A stretch of 7,050 bases of DNA from Betaproteobacteria bacterium (GTDB taxonomy: Bacteria; Pseudomonadota; Gammaproteobacteria; Burkholderiales; CAIKXV01), in NCBI GenBank assembly GCA_947456915.1, contig CANGUQ010000192.1:1-7050 (forward strand). The letters run 5' to 3'. The first letter of the stretch is position 1, and each line of letters starts with the position of its first letter. Shown here piece by piece: positions 1-6,262 of this stretch. The notes under the pieces were generated by a model. It ran no database searches, had not been told where the DNA came from, and saw only the letters and a program-made list of their open reading frames with translations. The position numbers and the translations under genes were made by a program.

Positions 1-36
1 GCGCGGTTCCAGCGAGACAGAGAGAGGAGAGTTTCG

Positions 37-1047
37 ATGAAGTCGACGCAATCGATGCGCGGCAGCGCGCGCCGCCGCACCCTGCGCGCAGTGCTCGGTC
101 TGCCGCTCGCGGGAATCGCCGGCGCGCTGCTCGCCGACCACGCGGCGGCGCAGGCATGGCCGATCAAGCCGGTGCGGGTGATCGTGAACTTTCCACCCGG
201 CGGCGGCACCGACGTGACGATGCGCATCCTGCAGCCGCATCTGGCGAAGGAACTGGGGCAGCCGATCATCATCGACAACCGCGGTGGCGCGGCGGGTGCG
301 ATCGGCGCGGAGATCGCGGCCAAGGCTGCGCCGGACGGCTACACGCTGCTGTGGACGCTGTCCTCGCACACCACCAATCCGTCGCTGTACGAGAAGCTCA
401 ACTTCAGCACCGAACGCGACTTCGCCGCGATCACGCTGGGCGCGAACGGGCCGCAGCTGCTCGTCGCCAATATGGCGCTGCCGTTCAAGGACGTGAAGGA
501 ACTGATCGCGTGGGCGAAGGCCAACCCGGGCAAGCTCAACTACGCCACGCCTGGCGTGGGTTCGCCCGGACACCTCGCCGGCGAGCTGTTCGCCCAGCAG
601 GCCGGCATCCAGATGACCCACATCCCGTACAAGGGAGCGGGTCCGGCGATCCCCGACGTGATCGGCGGGCAGGTACAGCTGCTGTTCGCCTCGGCGGCGG
701 CGTCGCTGCAGCACGTTCGCTCGGGAAAGCTGCGCGCGCTGGGTGTCACCAGCGTGAAGCGCACCGCCGGTGCCCCCGAGATCCCGGCGATCGCCGAATC
801 GCTTCCCGGCTACGAGCTGCCGTCGTGGTTCGGCATGCTGGCGCCGGCGGGGACGCCGAAGGCGATCATCGACCGGGTGCAGCAGGCGACGGCACGCGCG
901 CTGGCGGTACCCGAGGTACGCGACAACTTCATCGCGCAGGGCTTCGATCCGGTGGGCAGCACGCCGCAGCAGTTCGCCGACATGATCCGCGCCGAGCTGA
1001 AGATGTGGCCGGCCGTGATCAGGAAGGCCGGCATCAAGGGCGAATGA
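37..1047 (+). CDS. Bug/TctC-family periplasmic substrate-binding protein
   Basis: This 336-residue protein has the usual length and architecture of Bug (TctC) solute receptors, which bind small carboxylates in the periplasm for tripartite tricarboxylate transporters or signalling. An Arg-rich N-terminus (RRRTLR, residues 12-17) and a hydrophobic stretch (18-33) lead to an AQA site at 38-40, followed by WPIKPVRVIV, the typical mature Bug start. The R-R-x-L arrangement is Tat-like, so Tat export is possible but unproven. Family signatures are NFPPGGGTDV (51-60), IDNRGGAAGAIGAE (79-92), PDGYTLLW (99-106), YATPGVGSPGHLAGELF (169-185) and HIPYKGAGPAIPDVIGGQV (195-213). The start is supported by AGGAG at 25-29, seven bases ahead of the ATG; an in-frame ATG at 55 is less likely. 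The acyl-CoA synthetase gene begins 7 bases after the stop, so the two are probably cotranscribed. The ligand is unknown, and no TctA/TctB genes are in the window. Confidence 0.95.
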   Translation: MKSTQSMRGSARRRTLRAVLGLPLAGIAGALLADHAAAQAWPIKPVRVIVNFPPGGGTDVTMRILQPHLAKELGQPIIIDNRGGAAGAIGAEIAAKAAPDGYTLLWTLSSHTTNPSLYEKLNFSTERDFAAITLGANGPQLLVANMALPFKDVKELIAWAKANPGKLNYATPGVGSPGHLAGELFAQQAGIQMTHIPYKGAGPAIPDVIGGQVQLLFASAAASLQHVRSGKLRALGVTSVKRTAGAPEIPAIAESLPGYELPSWFGMLAPAGTPKAIIDRVQQATARALAVPEVRDNFIAQGFDPVGSTPQQFADMIRAELKMWPAVIRKAGIKGE

Positions 1048-1054
1048 GCGCGCG

Positions 1055-2596
1055 ATGAACGCCCCGGCAGCGCGCACCGTTCGCCACTACGTCGACCACT
1101 GGGCGCAGCGCCAGCCCGAAGCGCCGTGGCTGATCGCCCCGGAGACCGGGACGGTGATGACCTACGGCCGGCTGCAGGAGCACTGCCGGGAGCTCTCGCG
1201 TGTGCTGCTGATGAACGGACTGCAGCCCGACGACAAGGTGTCGCTGATGATGCACAACGGATATCAGACCGCGCGGCTGCTGATCGGCGTGATGTATGCG
1301 GGAATGACCGTGCAGCCGGTGAACCTTCTCGCGCAGGGCTCGCAGCTCAAGTACGTGCTCGAGCACTCCGACACGCGGCTCGTGTTCTGCGCGCACGAGT
1401 TCGTCGAGCGGCTGCGCGAGCCGCTGCAGGCGATCACCGATGCCTCCGATCGCGAAATCGCGGTGTTCCCGCTCAATCCCGACCAGATCGACATCTTCGA
1501 CGACCCCTACATCGCGCACATGCCGTTGCCGGCGGTCGCCGAGGGCGACGAGGCGCTGCTGATGTACACCTCGGGTACCACCGGTGTGCCGAAGGGTGTG
1601 GTGCAGACGCAGAAGGCAGTGATCTCCGGCGGGCTGTTCACCTCGCAGGCGCACCGGCTGACCGAGCGCGACCGCGTGCTGTGCGCGCTGCCGCTCTACC
1701 ACATCAACGGGCAGATCGTGACGACTGTCGCGCCGCTGGTGCACGGCGGTTCGGTGGTGATGCCGCACCGCTTCTCCGCATCGAACTTCTGGCAGCTCGC
1801 GGCGCAGCACGAGTGCACGTGGATCAACGTCGTGCCGACGATCATTGCCTATCTGCTCAACGGGCCGACGCCGCGTGAACTCGGACTCGACGTCTCGCGC
1901 GTGCGCTTCTGCCGCTCGGCCTCGGCCCCGCTGCCCCCGGAGCAGCACCGCGCGTTCGAGGAGAAGTTCGGCATCGGCGTGATCGAGACGATGGGCCTCA
2001 CCGAGACCAATGCGCCCGCGTTCACCAATCCCCTCGATCCGTCGCGGCGCAAGATCGGCAGCCCCGGCCAGGCGTTCGGCAACGAGGCGAAGATCGTCGA
2101 TGGCGGGGGTCGCGACCTTCCGCCCGGCCAGCCCGGCGAGATCATGATCCGCGGTGACAACGTGATGAAGGGCTACTACAAGTCGCCCGAGCAGACCGCG
2201 CAGGCCTTCGACGCGCAGGGCTGGCTCCACACCGGCGACGTCGGTTATCTCGACGAGGACGGCTTCGTGTTCGTCACCGGGCGCATCAAGGAACTGATCA
2301 TCAAGGGAGGCGAGAACATCGCGCCGCGCGAGATCGACGAGGCACTGCTCAGGCACCCGGCTGTGCTGGAAGCCGCTGCGGTGGGCATCCCGGACCGCAA
2401 CTACGGTCAGGAGATCATGGCCTGCGTGATCGTGAAGCCCGGGATGAGCACGAGCGCCGACGAACTCACCGCGTTCTGCCGCCAGGAACTCGGCCCCTAC
2501 AAGACACCGAAGGTGATCCTGCTGGTCGACGAACTGCCCAAAGGTCCGTCAGGCAAGGTGCAGCGACTCAGGCTCGCCGAACTCGCCCCCCGCTGA
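1055..2596 (+). CDS. Acyl-CoA synthetase (AMP-binding, ANL superfamily)
   Basis: This 513-residue protein is a full-length ANL-superfamily adenylate-forming enzyme. It should activate a carboxylic acid with ATP and transfer the acyl group to CoA in the cytoplasm. Visible motifs in order are the P-loop YTSGTTGVPKG (171-181), ALPLYHINGQ (211-220), the CRSASAPLP segment (286-294), MGLTET (313-318), GWLHTGDVGYLDEDGF (389-404, with the ribose-binding Asp395), the hinge GRIKELIIKGGENIAPREID (409-428), and PKGPSGKVQR (495-504) with the expected catalytic Lys501. There is no carrier-protein or other extra domain. The LPLYHINGQ and hinge style recall medium/long-chain, carnitine-type and oxalate/malonate CoA ligases; the substrate cannot be chosen from sequence. 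The gene starts 7 bases after the Bug stop codon. Its Shine-Dalgarno is weak (AAGGG at 1036-1040, 14 bases away), which suggests translational coupling. A physically linked binding protein suggests that the imported acid is its substrate, but this is inference. Confidence 0.95.
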   Translation: MNAPAARTVRHYVDHWAQRQPEAPWLIAPETGTVMTYGRLQEHCRELSRVLLMNGLQPDDKVSLMMHNGYQTARLLIGVMYAGMTVQPVNLLAQGSQLKYVLEHSDTRLVFCAHEFVERLREPLQAITDASDREIAVFPLNPDQIDIFDDPYIAHMPLPAVAEGDEALLMYTSGTTGVPKGVVQTQKAVISGGLFTSQAHRLTERDRVLCALPLYHINGQIVTTVAPLVHGGSVVMPHRFSASNFWQLAAQHECTWINVVPTIIAYLLNGPTPRELGLDVSRVRFCRSASAPLPPEQHRAFEEKFGIGVIETMGLTETNAPAFTNPLDPSRRKIGSPGQAFGNEAKIVDGGGRDLPPGQPGEIMIRGDNVMKGYYKSPEQTAQAFDAQGWLHTGDVGYLDEDGFVFVTGRIKELIIKGGENIAPREIDEALLRHPAVLEAAAVGIPDRNYGQEIMACVIVKPGMSTSADELTAFCRQELGPYKTPKVILLVDELPKGPSGKVQRLRLAELAPR

Positions 2597-2619
2597 CCCG
2601 CCCCGCCGAAAAGGAACCC

Positions 2620-2752
2620 AAAAAGGGGTCAGGGTCGATTTCCGGAAAAAGGGGTCAGGGTCGATTTCCGATTTCCGGAAAATGCGGGCTCGCGAGCGGG
2701 ACCGGGAGGCCGGAAATCGACCCTGACCCCTTTTTCCTTCTGACCCCTTTTT
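2620..2752. repeat. Nested inverted-repeat cassette (AAAAAGGGGTCA type) between convergent genes
   Basis: Four related units fill most of the 205-base convergent spacer. Unit 1 (2620-2645) and unit 2 (2646-2670) are adjacent direct copies starting AAAAAGGGGTCAGGGTCG and ending TTTCCG(G). Unit 3 (2710-2735) is the exact reverse complement of unit 1 over 26 bp. Unit 4 (2741-2752) is a truncated inverted copy, TGACCCCTTTTT. A short duplication, ATTTCCGG, follows unit 2 at 2671-2678, and the centre carries the palindrome GCTCGCGAGC at 2688-2697. Unit 2 can pair with unit 3 and unit 1 with unit 4, giving nested dyads. Similar GGGGTCAG-rich elements are widespread between genes in proteobacteria and resemble REP/REPIN elements mobilised by RAYT-type transposases. 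No transposase is in the window, so that origin is inference. Confidence 0.9.
2644..2737. terminator. Possible bidirectional terminator formed by repeat units 2 and 3
   Basis: Bases 2644-2670 and 2711-2737 are perfect 27-bp inverted repeats around a 40-base loop. On either strand the transcript would form a stem whose 3' side runs CCCC then five U. The element lies between the ends of the CoA synthetase (2596) and the enolase-superfamily gene (2804), where a shared terminator is expected. The T run is part of the stem rather than strictly after it, and the loop is long. Termination is therefore plausible but not certain; the arrangement could equally be a passive repeat insertion in a tolerated site. 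Confidence 0.4.
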
Positions 2753-2801
2753 GCGTCATGGGCAGGGCTCGCTGTGGGAAGCCCGGGGCTCGCCCCGCCG
2801 G

Positions 2802-3896
2802 TCAGCCGCGGAAGCGCGCGAGCGCCCGCGAGTCGAACTCCAGCCCCAGGCCCGGTTTCTGCGGCACCTCCAGCGCGCCGTCCTTCATGAAGGGTACCTC
2901 CTGGAACAGCGCGCCCGACCACGGCATGTACTCGACGGTGAGCCCGTTGGGAATCGCCGAGATGAGGTGCACGTGCACCTCGGGCAGCAGGTGGCTGACC
3001 ACCGGCAGGTTGAACGCCTGGGCCATGCCGGCGATCTTCAGCCAGCCGGTGATGCCTCCGGCGCGAAGCACGTCGATCATCACGATGTCGACCGAGCGCG
3101 CTTCCAGCATGTGCCGGAACGGCACCGATCCGTAGACGTACTCGCCGGCGGCGATCGGCGTGTTCAGCGCGCGGGCCACTGCCGCGAGCCCGGGGTAGTC
3201 GTCGTGCGCGACCACGTCCTCCAGCCAGAACAGGCCGTACTGTTCCACGCGCTGACCGATCGAGATCGCCTGGCGCACGTCCCAGCGCTGGTTGATGTCG
3301 CACATCAGATCGATGTCGGGACCGATCGCCTCGCGGATCAGCCGGATGCGCTGTTCTTCCCGGTCCGGCGTGGTCTCGCCCGGCAGCGCGAGTTGCGTCT
3401 TCATCTGCCGCCAGCCCTGTTCGACCAGCATGGCCGCCGCCCGTACGCCGTCCTCCAGCGTGAAGTTGCGCATCAGCGCGCCGCTCGCGTAGGTCGGCAC
3501 GCGCGTGCGATGCCCGCCGACGAGCGTGGACACCGGCACGCCGAACGCCTTGCCCTTGATGTCCCACAGCGCGATGTCGATCGCAGACAGCGCCAGCGTG
3601 AACATCCCGCCCGGGCCCGCCGAGGCGCCTGCCGCGCTGCGCAGCTTGTCGCCGATCGCCTCGATGCGCAGCGGATCCTCGCCGATGATCATCGAGCACA
3701 GCAGGTCGACCGTGTGGCGCAGCGCCGCCGTCAGCGGGCCGCCGAAGAAGGTGAGCCCGATGCCGACGAGCCCCGGCTGACTGGTGTGCAACTCGAGCGT
3801 CACGAAGTTGCGCGTGCCGGGGATGGTCGGCCCGCCAGCCAGCGGCTCGTCCGCGGGCAGCAGCACGATCGAGGTTGAACAGCCGGTGATCTTCAT
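2802..3896 (-). CDS. Enolase-superfamily enzyme, mandelate racemase/muconate lactonizing type
   Basis: This 364-residue protein has the normal length of the mandelate racemase (MR) subgroup, with an N-terminal capping domain and a C-terminal barrel. These enzymes abstract a proton alpha to a carboxylate, giving racemisation or dehydration of hydroxy or sugar acids. By eye the alignment to Pseudomonas putida MR is clear: metal ligands Asp200 (CDINQRW), Glu226 (WLEDVV) and Glu252 (AAGEYV); the His-Asp dyad Asp275 (MIDVLRAGGITGW) and His302 (VVSHLLPE); and Glu322 (VEYMPW). These match MR Asp195, Glu221, Glu247, Asp270, His297 and Glu317 with a constant offset of five. The KxK motif is altered: MKTQ gives Lys166 but Gln168 at the position of MR Lys166, so one of the two bases of a racemase is missing and a dehydratase or other one-base reaction is more likely. 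The start follows GGAG at 3906-3909, nine bases upstream. The gene lies 171 bases downstream of the hydrolase on the same strand. The substrate is unknown. Confidence 0.93.
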   Translation of the reverse strand: MKITGCSTSIVLLPADEPLAGGPTIPGTRNFVTLELHTSQPGLVGIGLTFFGGPLTAALRHTVDLLCSMIIGEDPLRIEAIGDKLRSAAGASAGPGGMFTLALSAIDIALWDIKGKAFGVPVSTLVGGHRTRVPTYASGALMRNFTLEDGVRAAAMLVEQGWRQMKTQLALPGETTPDREEQRIRLIREAIGPDIDLMCDINQRWDVRQAISIGQRVEQYGLFWLEDVVAHDDYPGLAAVARALNTPIAAGEYVYGSVPFRHMLEARSVDIVMIDVLRAGGITGWLKIAGMAQAFNLPVVSHLLPEVHVHLISAIPNGLTVEYMPWSGALFQEVPFMKDGALEVPQKPGLGLEFDSRALARFRG

Positions 3897-3909
3897 CGTC
3901 CATGTCTCC

Positions 3910-4067
3910 AGTGAAGGGTGAGCCGCGGGCGTCCTGCAGCGATGCGGTCGCGCGCCCGTCGCGACCGGCCCCGATCGCGCTGCGCCGCGGCGCAGCGTTC
4001 CAGCCCTGGACGGTCGTGCAGCCGCGCGCCGGACTGCAACCGGCCGCGCGCCTGCGCGCCCCCCGCG
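3910..4067 (-). repeat. GC-rich intergenic spacer with three dyad-symmetry elements
   Basis: The spacer between the hydrolase stop and the ribosome-binding site of the enolase-superfamily gene holds three potential hairpins. At 4023-4050, CGCGCGCCGG pairs with CCGG-C-CGCGCG (one bulged C, 7-base loop). At 3978-3997 there is a perfect 20-bp palindrome centred on GCCGCGGC. At 3945-3952 and 3960-3967, CGGTCGCG and CGCGACCG form a perfect 8-bp stem with a 7-base loop. No T run follows any of them on the minus strand, so they do not look like intrinsic terminators. They could be transcript-processing or stabilising structures, or an operator in the case of the palindrome. Very high GC makes chance dyads fairly common. 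No convincing gene or promoter was seen here. Confidence 0.5.
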
Positions 4068-5846
4068 TCAGCGCCGCGGCGGAATGATCGGCAGCAGCAG
4101 ATGCGGCATCCGGCCCGGCCCCGCGTGCAGCGTGACCTTGCCGCCGAACACCTCGGCGGGCCTGTCCTGCGGGTCATCGTGCAGGAACGGGCCGCAGCCG
4201 CGCATCGGATTCTTCATGTTCGACAGCGTCGCCGCCTCGCCGTCGTACTCGTAGTCCCGGCCGCGCACCGACAGCGCGATGCGGTGGCCGGCGGGCACCA
4301 CGATGCACGTCGGGATGATCTCGATGTCCAGTTCCACCACCTCGCCCGGGGTCAGCGGCTGCAGTTCATCGTGCGTGTGATACGGCCGCCACGGTGTCGA
4401 GCGCACCGGATCGAGCTTGCGGTGCGAGGCGCGCAGCCAGCCCTGCCCGACCGGAGTGTGCGGATCGAGCGCGCCCTGGAACACCACCTCCCTGCCACCC
4501 GGGGCGAACACGCGCAGCACGGCGAAGATGTCGGCATCGGTCGTGGACGACGACACGAACAGCTTCAGCGCCACCGGTCCGGTGATCTCGGTGTCGTGCT
4601 CGAGCGGCGCGGTGGTGAAGGTGAGACCGTCGCCCATCGCGTCGTAGTGCACCTGCGCTTCGCCTGTCGGCGGCGAACCCGCGAGCGCGCGCCGCGGCAG
4701 ATCGAGGTGCAGCGGCGTCCACTGCGTGCGCGCGAGCGGCCACTCGTTCTCGTGGCGACAGACGAACTTCTCGCCGGGGTGGCGCACGCTGAGCTGCACG
4801 CGCGGCTGCTGCGCCCAGCCGTTGTCCTCGCCCTTCAGGAAGTGATCGAAGAAGCGCTTCTGCAGGGCAACGCCGCAGTCGGTGTAGAACGGCGCCCAGT
4901 GCGACCCGCCGTGCACCTCCAGCCACTTCTGCGCGGAGGACGCGTGCATGAAGCCCTCGAAGTTCCCGCGCGGATGCAGCCCCTGCCCGCCCCAGTTGGC
5001 CGCGGACAGCAGCGGCACCTCGACCCGGGACAGGTCGGCCGAGCGCTCCTGGTACCACGCGTCGTCGAGCGGGCGTGCGATGTACTCGGCCCACATGTCC
5101 TCGCGGTTGGCGATCAGTTGCGCCTCGGACAGCGTGTCCGGGCCGCACACCAGTTCGCCGGTCACGCGCGAGCGCGCACCGCGCTCGCCCACGCCGTGCT
5201 GCACGGTCGTCACCTGCATGTCCTGCCAGTTCTTGCGGAACGTGCAGGCGATGCCGCCGTGCCGCGCCCCGTCGCGATAGCAGTCCGCCCAGCCCTCCCA
5301 CACACAGATCGCCGCCAGATGCGGCGGCCGGGTGGCCGCAACCCGCCACTGGTTCGACGCGTAGTAGGAGATGCCGTTCAGCCCGACCTTGCCGCTGCAC
5401 CACGGCTGGGCGGCGATCCACTCGATGCAGTCGTGGAAGTCGCGCGTCTCGCGCGCGTTGTTGTGCGCGAGATACCCGGGCGAGCGCCCTGCCCCGCGCG
5501 AGTCCACGCGCACGCAGACGTAACCGTCGGGCACCCACTTCTCCGGGTCGACCACCTCCCAGTTCTGATAACGGTTGCTGCTGCCGGCCACCGCATCGGG
5601 GTTGTCGCGCGCCATGATCTCCCACGCGGTCCTGTACCCGTCCTGGAATGCGAGCCCCTTGCCGTAAGGGCCGTAGCTCGCGAGCGCCGGATAGCGCCCC
5701 TCGGCCACCGGCCGGAACACGTCGGCGCGCAGCACCACACCATCGTCCATCGCGATCGGCACATCCCAGTCGATGCGCATGCCGTCGCGTATCTCGCTGC
5801 GAGGCGCAGCGCCCGCCGCGTCTCCTGTCGTCTCCGGACCGCTCAT
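4068..5846 (-). CDS. CocE/NonD-type alpha/beta hydrolase (peptidase S15-like)
   Basis: This 592-residue protein belongs to the CocE/NonD acyl hydrolases related to X-Pro dipeptidyl-peptidase, which cleave ester or amide bonds. It has no signal peptide and is probably cytoplasmic. The N-terminal hydrolase domain begins near residue 24 (RIDWDVPIAMDDGVVLRADV). Tyr61 in YGPYGKG is a candidate oxyanion-hole tyrosine by comparison with cocaine esterase. VRVDSRGAGRSPG (112-124) is the typical strand before the nucleophile, and Ser160 in NGISYYA is the predicted nucleophile. His316 in HGGSHW fits the catalytic histidine. The usual catalytic Asp in a GWxD-like segment is not seen: the matching stretch is SAANWGGQG (281-289), with Gly at the Asp position. 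A beta-rich PepX-type C-terminal domain runs from about 345 to the end (GHRIALSVRGRDYEY at 520-534). The ATG at 5846 is preferred because GAGGGG lies 11 bases upstream; an in-frame ATG at 5951 would add 35 Arg-rich residues of no family resemblance. The substrate is unknown. Confidence 0.92.
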   Translation of the reverse strand: MSGPETTGDAAGAAPRSEIRDGMRIDWDVPIAMDDGVVLRADVFRPVAEGRYPALASYGPYGKGLAFQDGYRTAWEIMARDNPDAVAGSSNRYQNWEVVDPEKWVPDGYVCVRVDSRGAGRSPGYLAHNNARETRDFHDCIEWIAAQPWCSGKVGLNGISYYASNQWRVAATRPPHLAAICVWEGWADCYRDGARHGGIACTFRKNWQDMQVTTVQHGVGERGARSRVTGELVCGPDTLSEAQLIANREDMWAEYIARPLDDAWYQERSADLSRVEVPLLSAANWGGQGLHPRGNFEGFMHASSAQKWLEVHGGSHWAPFYTDCGVALQKRFFDHFLKGEDNGWAQQPRVQLSVRHPGEKFVCRHENEWPLARTQWTPLHLDLPRRALAGSPPTGEAQVHYDAMGDGLTFTTAPLEHDTEITGPVALKLFVSSSTTDADIFAVLRVFAPGGREVVFQGALDPHTPVGQGWLRASHRKLDPVRSTPWRPYHTHDELQPLTPGEVVELDIEIIPTCIVVPAGHRIALSVRGRDYEYDGEAATLSNMKNPMRGCGPFLHDDPQDRPAEVFGGKVTLHAGPGRMPHLLLPIIPPRR

Positions 5847-5857
5847 TGCGTCTAGAT

Positions 5858-5863
5858 CCCCTC
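5858..5863 (-). promoter_or_regulatory. Ribosome binding site deciding the hydrolase start
   Basis: On the minus strand GAGGGG sits 11 bases ahead of the ATG at 5846-5844. This supports starting the hydrolase at MSGPETTGD rather than at the in-frame ATG at 5951. Confidence 0.55.
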
Positions 5864-6027
5864 GTCTCGCTTCAGCCGACTCCACACCCTCGAGGCGCTG
5901 CCCGCGTCGCACGCGCGAGCCGCGCCCGCGCATGGGCGAGGTCCTGCTCACCTGCAGGCTGGCGCGCGCACCCTGCGCTCGCCCTCATCATACGCACGAC
6001 CTCGACGACGGGCAGTTCCGGGTGCAC

Positions 6028-6129
6028 GCAGGACACCCCCGGCGAAACCGCCCACCGTCCGCCTCCGCAGACCTCGAGGCGCAAGTGCGAGAGGCAGGAC
6101 ACACCCGGTGAAACCGCCCACCGTCCGCC
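6028..6129. repeat. Two-copy direct repeat, 36-bp units at 66-base period
   Basis: Copy 1 (6028-6063) and copy 2 (6094-6129) match at 34 of 36 bases. Both run from GCAGGACAC through GAAACCGCCCACCG to TCCGCC. The differences are C versus A at 6037/6103 and C versus T at 6043/6109. The 30 bases between the copies are not clearly repeated, apart from a GACCTCGA match (5998-6005 and 6070-6077) that is slightly out of register. On the minus strand copy 2 has a CGGTG/CACCG mini-dyad, and in copy 1 the changed base would leave a G-U pair there. Its nature is unknown: a small dispersed repeat, a tandem protein-binding site, or a decayed tandem duplication are all possible. Confidence 0.8.
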
Positions 6130-6262
6130 AGACGTGCGCTCGCTACCACTCAGGCGCGGCAGACCGGCCGACAGGCAGGCGATCCGCCCGTGGGCATCCT
6201 CTGCCGCGATCGGCGCACAGCCGCGCGCGAGCCGGCGCCGGGCGCACGGTTCGCCGCCGCGC

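Larger units (their letters stand above)
5847..6262. other. 416-base gene-free spacer between Bug and hydrolase genes
   Basis: No convincing gene was seen on either strand; the open frames here are Arg-rich and lack family resemblance. The spacer holds the 36-bp direct repeat at 6028-6129, described separately, and the hydrolase ribosome-binding site. A minus-strand TATGAT at 5992-5987 is the only good -10-like hexamer noticed, about 140 bases ahead of the hydrolase start. No acceptable -35 lies 16-18 bases upstream, so a hydrolase promoter here is only a weak possibility. The length of the gap makes it uncertain that the Bug gene and the hydrolase share one transcript. No T-rich terminator was found after the Bug stop at 6263. 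Confidence 0.6.

Noticed and set aside
1034..2356. A 440-codon minus-strand open frame opposite the CoA synthetase gene
   Set aside because: It is an antisense shadow of the CoA synthetase. Its composition (Arg, His, Val, Asp) is typical of such shadows, and no domain is visible.
2629..3903. A 424-codon minus-strand open frame overlapping the enolase-superfamily gene and running into the repeat cassette
   Set aside because: It is an out-of-frame shadow of the enolase-superfamily gene. Its tail (KSTLTPFSGNR) is merely translated repeat DNA, a common source of false hypothetical proteins.
3918..5855. A 645-codon open frame on the plus strand antisense to the hydrolase gene
   Set aside because: It is rich in Arg, His and Ala with no recognisable motif, lies opposite a clear family member, and is the usual mirror-frame artefact of high-GC coding DNA.
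5847..5951. A longer hydrolase N-terminus starting at the ATG at 5951
   Set aside because: The extra 35 residues are Arg-rich and unlike the family, while a ribosome-binding site supports the start at 5846.
6028..6129. A minimal CRISPR array
   Set aside because: There are only two units, with mismatches, one spacer-like interval and no nearby cas gene.
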